Assembly (NCBI GenBank): GCA_020072785.1
Contig: JAIQGG010000006.1
Span: 124,001 to 188,000, forward strand
DNA: 64,000 bases
Direction: 5' to 3'
Source of the DNA: Terriglobia bacterium
GTDB lineage: Bacteria > Acidobacteriota > Terriglobia > Acidiferrales > UBA7541
Below, one piece after another: positions 63,784 through 64,000 of the stretch. Position 1 is the stretch's first letter; each line of letters starts with the position of its first letter. The position numbers were made by a program, and so were the translations under genes. The notes beneath the pieces were generated by a model. The model worked only from the letters and a program-made list of their open reading frames with translations, searched no databases and was not told where the DNA came from.

Positions 63784-64000
63784 ATGAAGAAAGTAACGTT
63801 CATGCTCAGTGCGCTCGTGACGGCTCTGCTGGTGGCGCCGGCCGCGTTTGCGCAGGGTACGGAAGCGGCAGGCAGCGGCAAGAGCGGGATCGCCATCGCG
63901 GCGGCGTTCGGTATGGCGCTGGCGGCCTTCGGCGGCGCGCTGGGGCAGTCCAGGGTGGCCTCCGCGGCTTGCGAAGGCATGGCGCGGAATCCCGGAGCAG
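63784..64000 (+). CDS. atpE: ATP synthase Fo subunit c, N-terminal part (cut by window edge)
   Basis: The first 72 codons of the c-ring subunit. ATG 63784 has AGGAGG 6 nt upstream. The chain begins with a signal-peptide-like segment (MKKVTFMLSALVTALLVAPAAFAQG), a known variation in some phyla, then helix 1 with the glycine motif GMALAAFGGALGQ and the polar loop region ARNPGA. The proton-binding carboxylate of helix 2 lies beyond the edge. Confidence 0.93.
   Translation, partial: MKKVTFMLSALVTALLVAPAAFAQGTEAAGSGKSGIAIAAAFGMALAAFGGALGQSRVASAACEGMARNPGA

Overview
The window is GC-rich bacterial chromosome that most resembles the phylum Acidobacteriota. This is an inference from gene content: secreted BNR/VPS10-like propeller proteins, S9 and CocE-type peptidases, a receiver-DUF4388 regulator, a LssY-C protein, a nuo operon without nuoE/F/G, and several families of short dispersed repeats. 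No rRNA, tRNA, CRISPR array, prophage or transposase gene was recognised. Both edges cut genes: a propeller protein at the left, and the ATP synthase c subunit at the right.

Layout. 0-13 kb: secreted and envelope proteins (two propeller paralogues, a Spy-like protein, an S9 peptidase, a dienelactone hydrolase, an OmpA-domain protein, a LssY-C protein) and an amino-acid permease. 13-23 kb: central metabolism (DAHP synthase, dicarboxylate symporter, class A beta-lactamase-like enzyme, and the glyoxylate shunt aceB-aceA with a divergent IclR regulator), then a glycerophosphodiesterase and rsmA. 24.3-27.5 kb: an accessory patch with lower GC, bounded by repeats, holding a Cys/His-rich small protein with a consensus promoter, a PD-(D/E)XK-like protein, a higBA toxin-antitoxin pair with a perfect operator palindrome, and a DUF488 protein. 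27.6-35.7 kb: glgA, trxA, a methyltransferase, tag, purA, and a molybdenum-cofactor operon (moeA, moaC, a response regulator, mog). 35.8-45.1 kb: a CocE hydrolase, proC, a solitary nuoA, and a three-gene RND efflux operon. 45.5-52.6 kb: an AsmA-like protein, beta-oxidation genes (thiolase and VLCAD-type dehydrogenase) and a TrkA-domain potassium channel. 52.9-64 kb: nuoC-D-H-J-K-L-M-N runs directly into atpZ/atpI-like genes, atpB and atpE, so the proton pump and the Fo sector of ATP synthase lie in one co-oriented run.

The most unusual signal is a 20-bp palindromic repeat, GTTGACCGCTTCGCGGTCAC (7-bp stems, 3-nt loop). It occurs about ten times, intact or decayed. Some copies are translated inside genes (VDRFAVT in the S9 peptidase, LTASRS in the OmpA-like protein, VTAKQST in the LssY-C protein). 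Others lie between genes, and two tandem pairs both have an exact 27-bp period. It behaves like a very short protein-tolerated mobile palindrome, comparable in concept to Rickettsia palindromic elements or REP sequences, and no mobilising enzyme is visible nearby. A second hairpin-bearing family (CCCAGCGC-TTCC-GCGCTGGG plus downstream sequence) marks the accessory patch.
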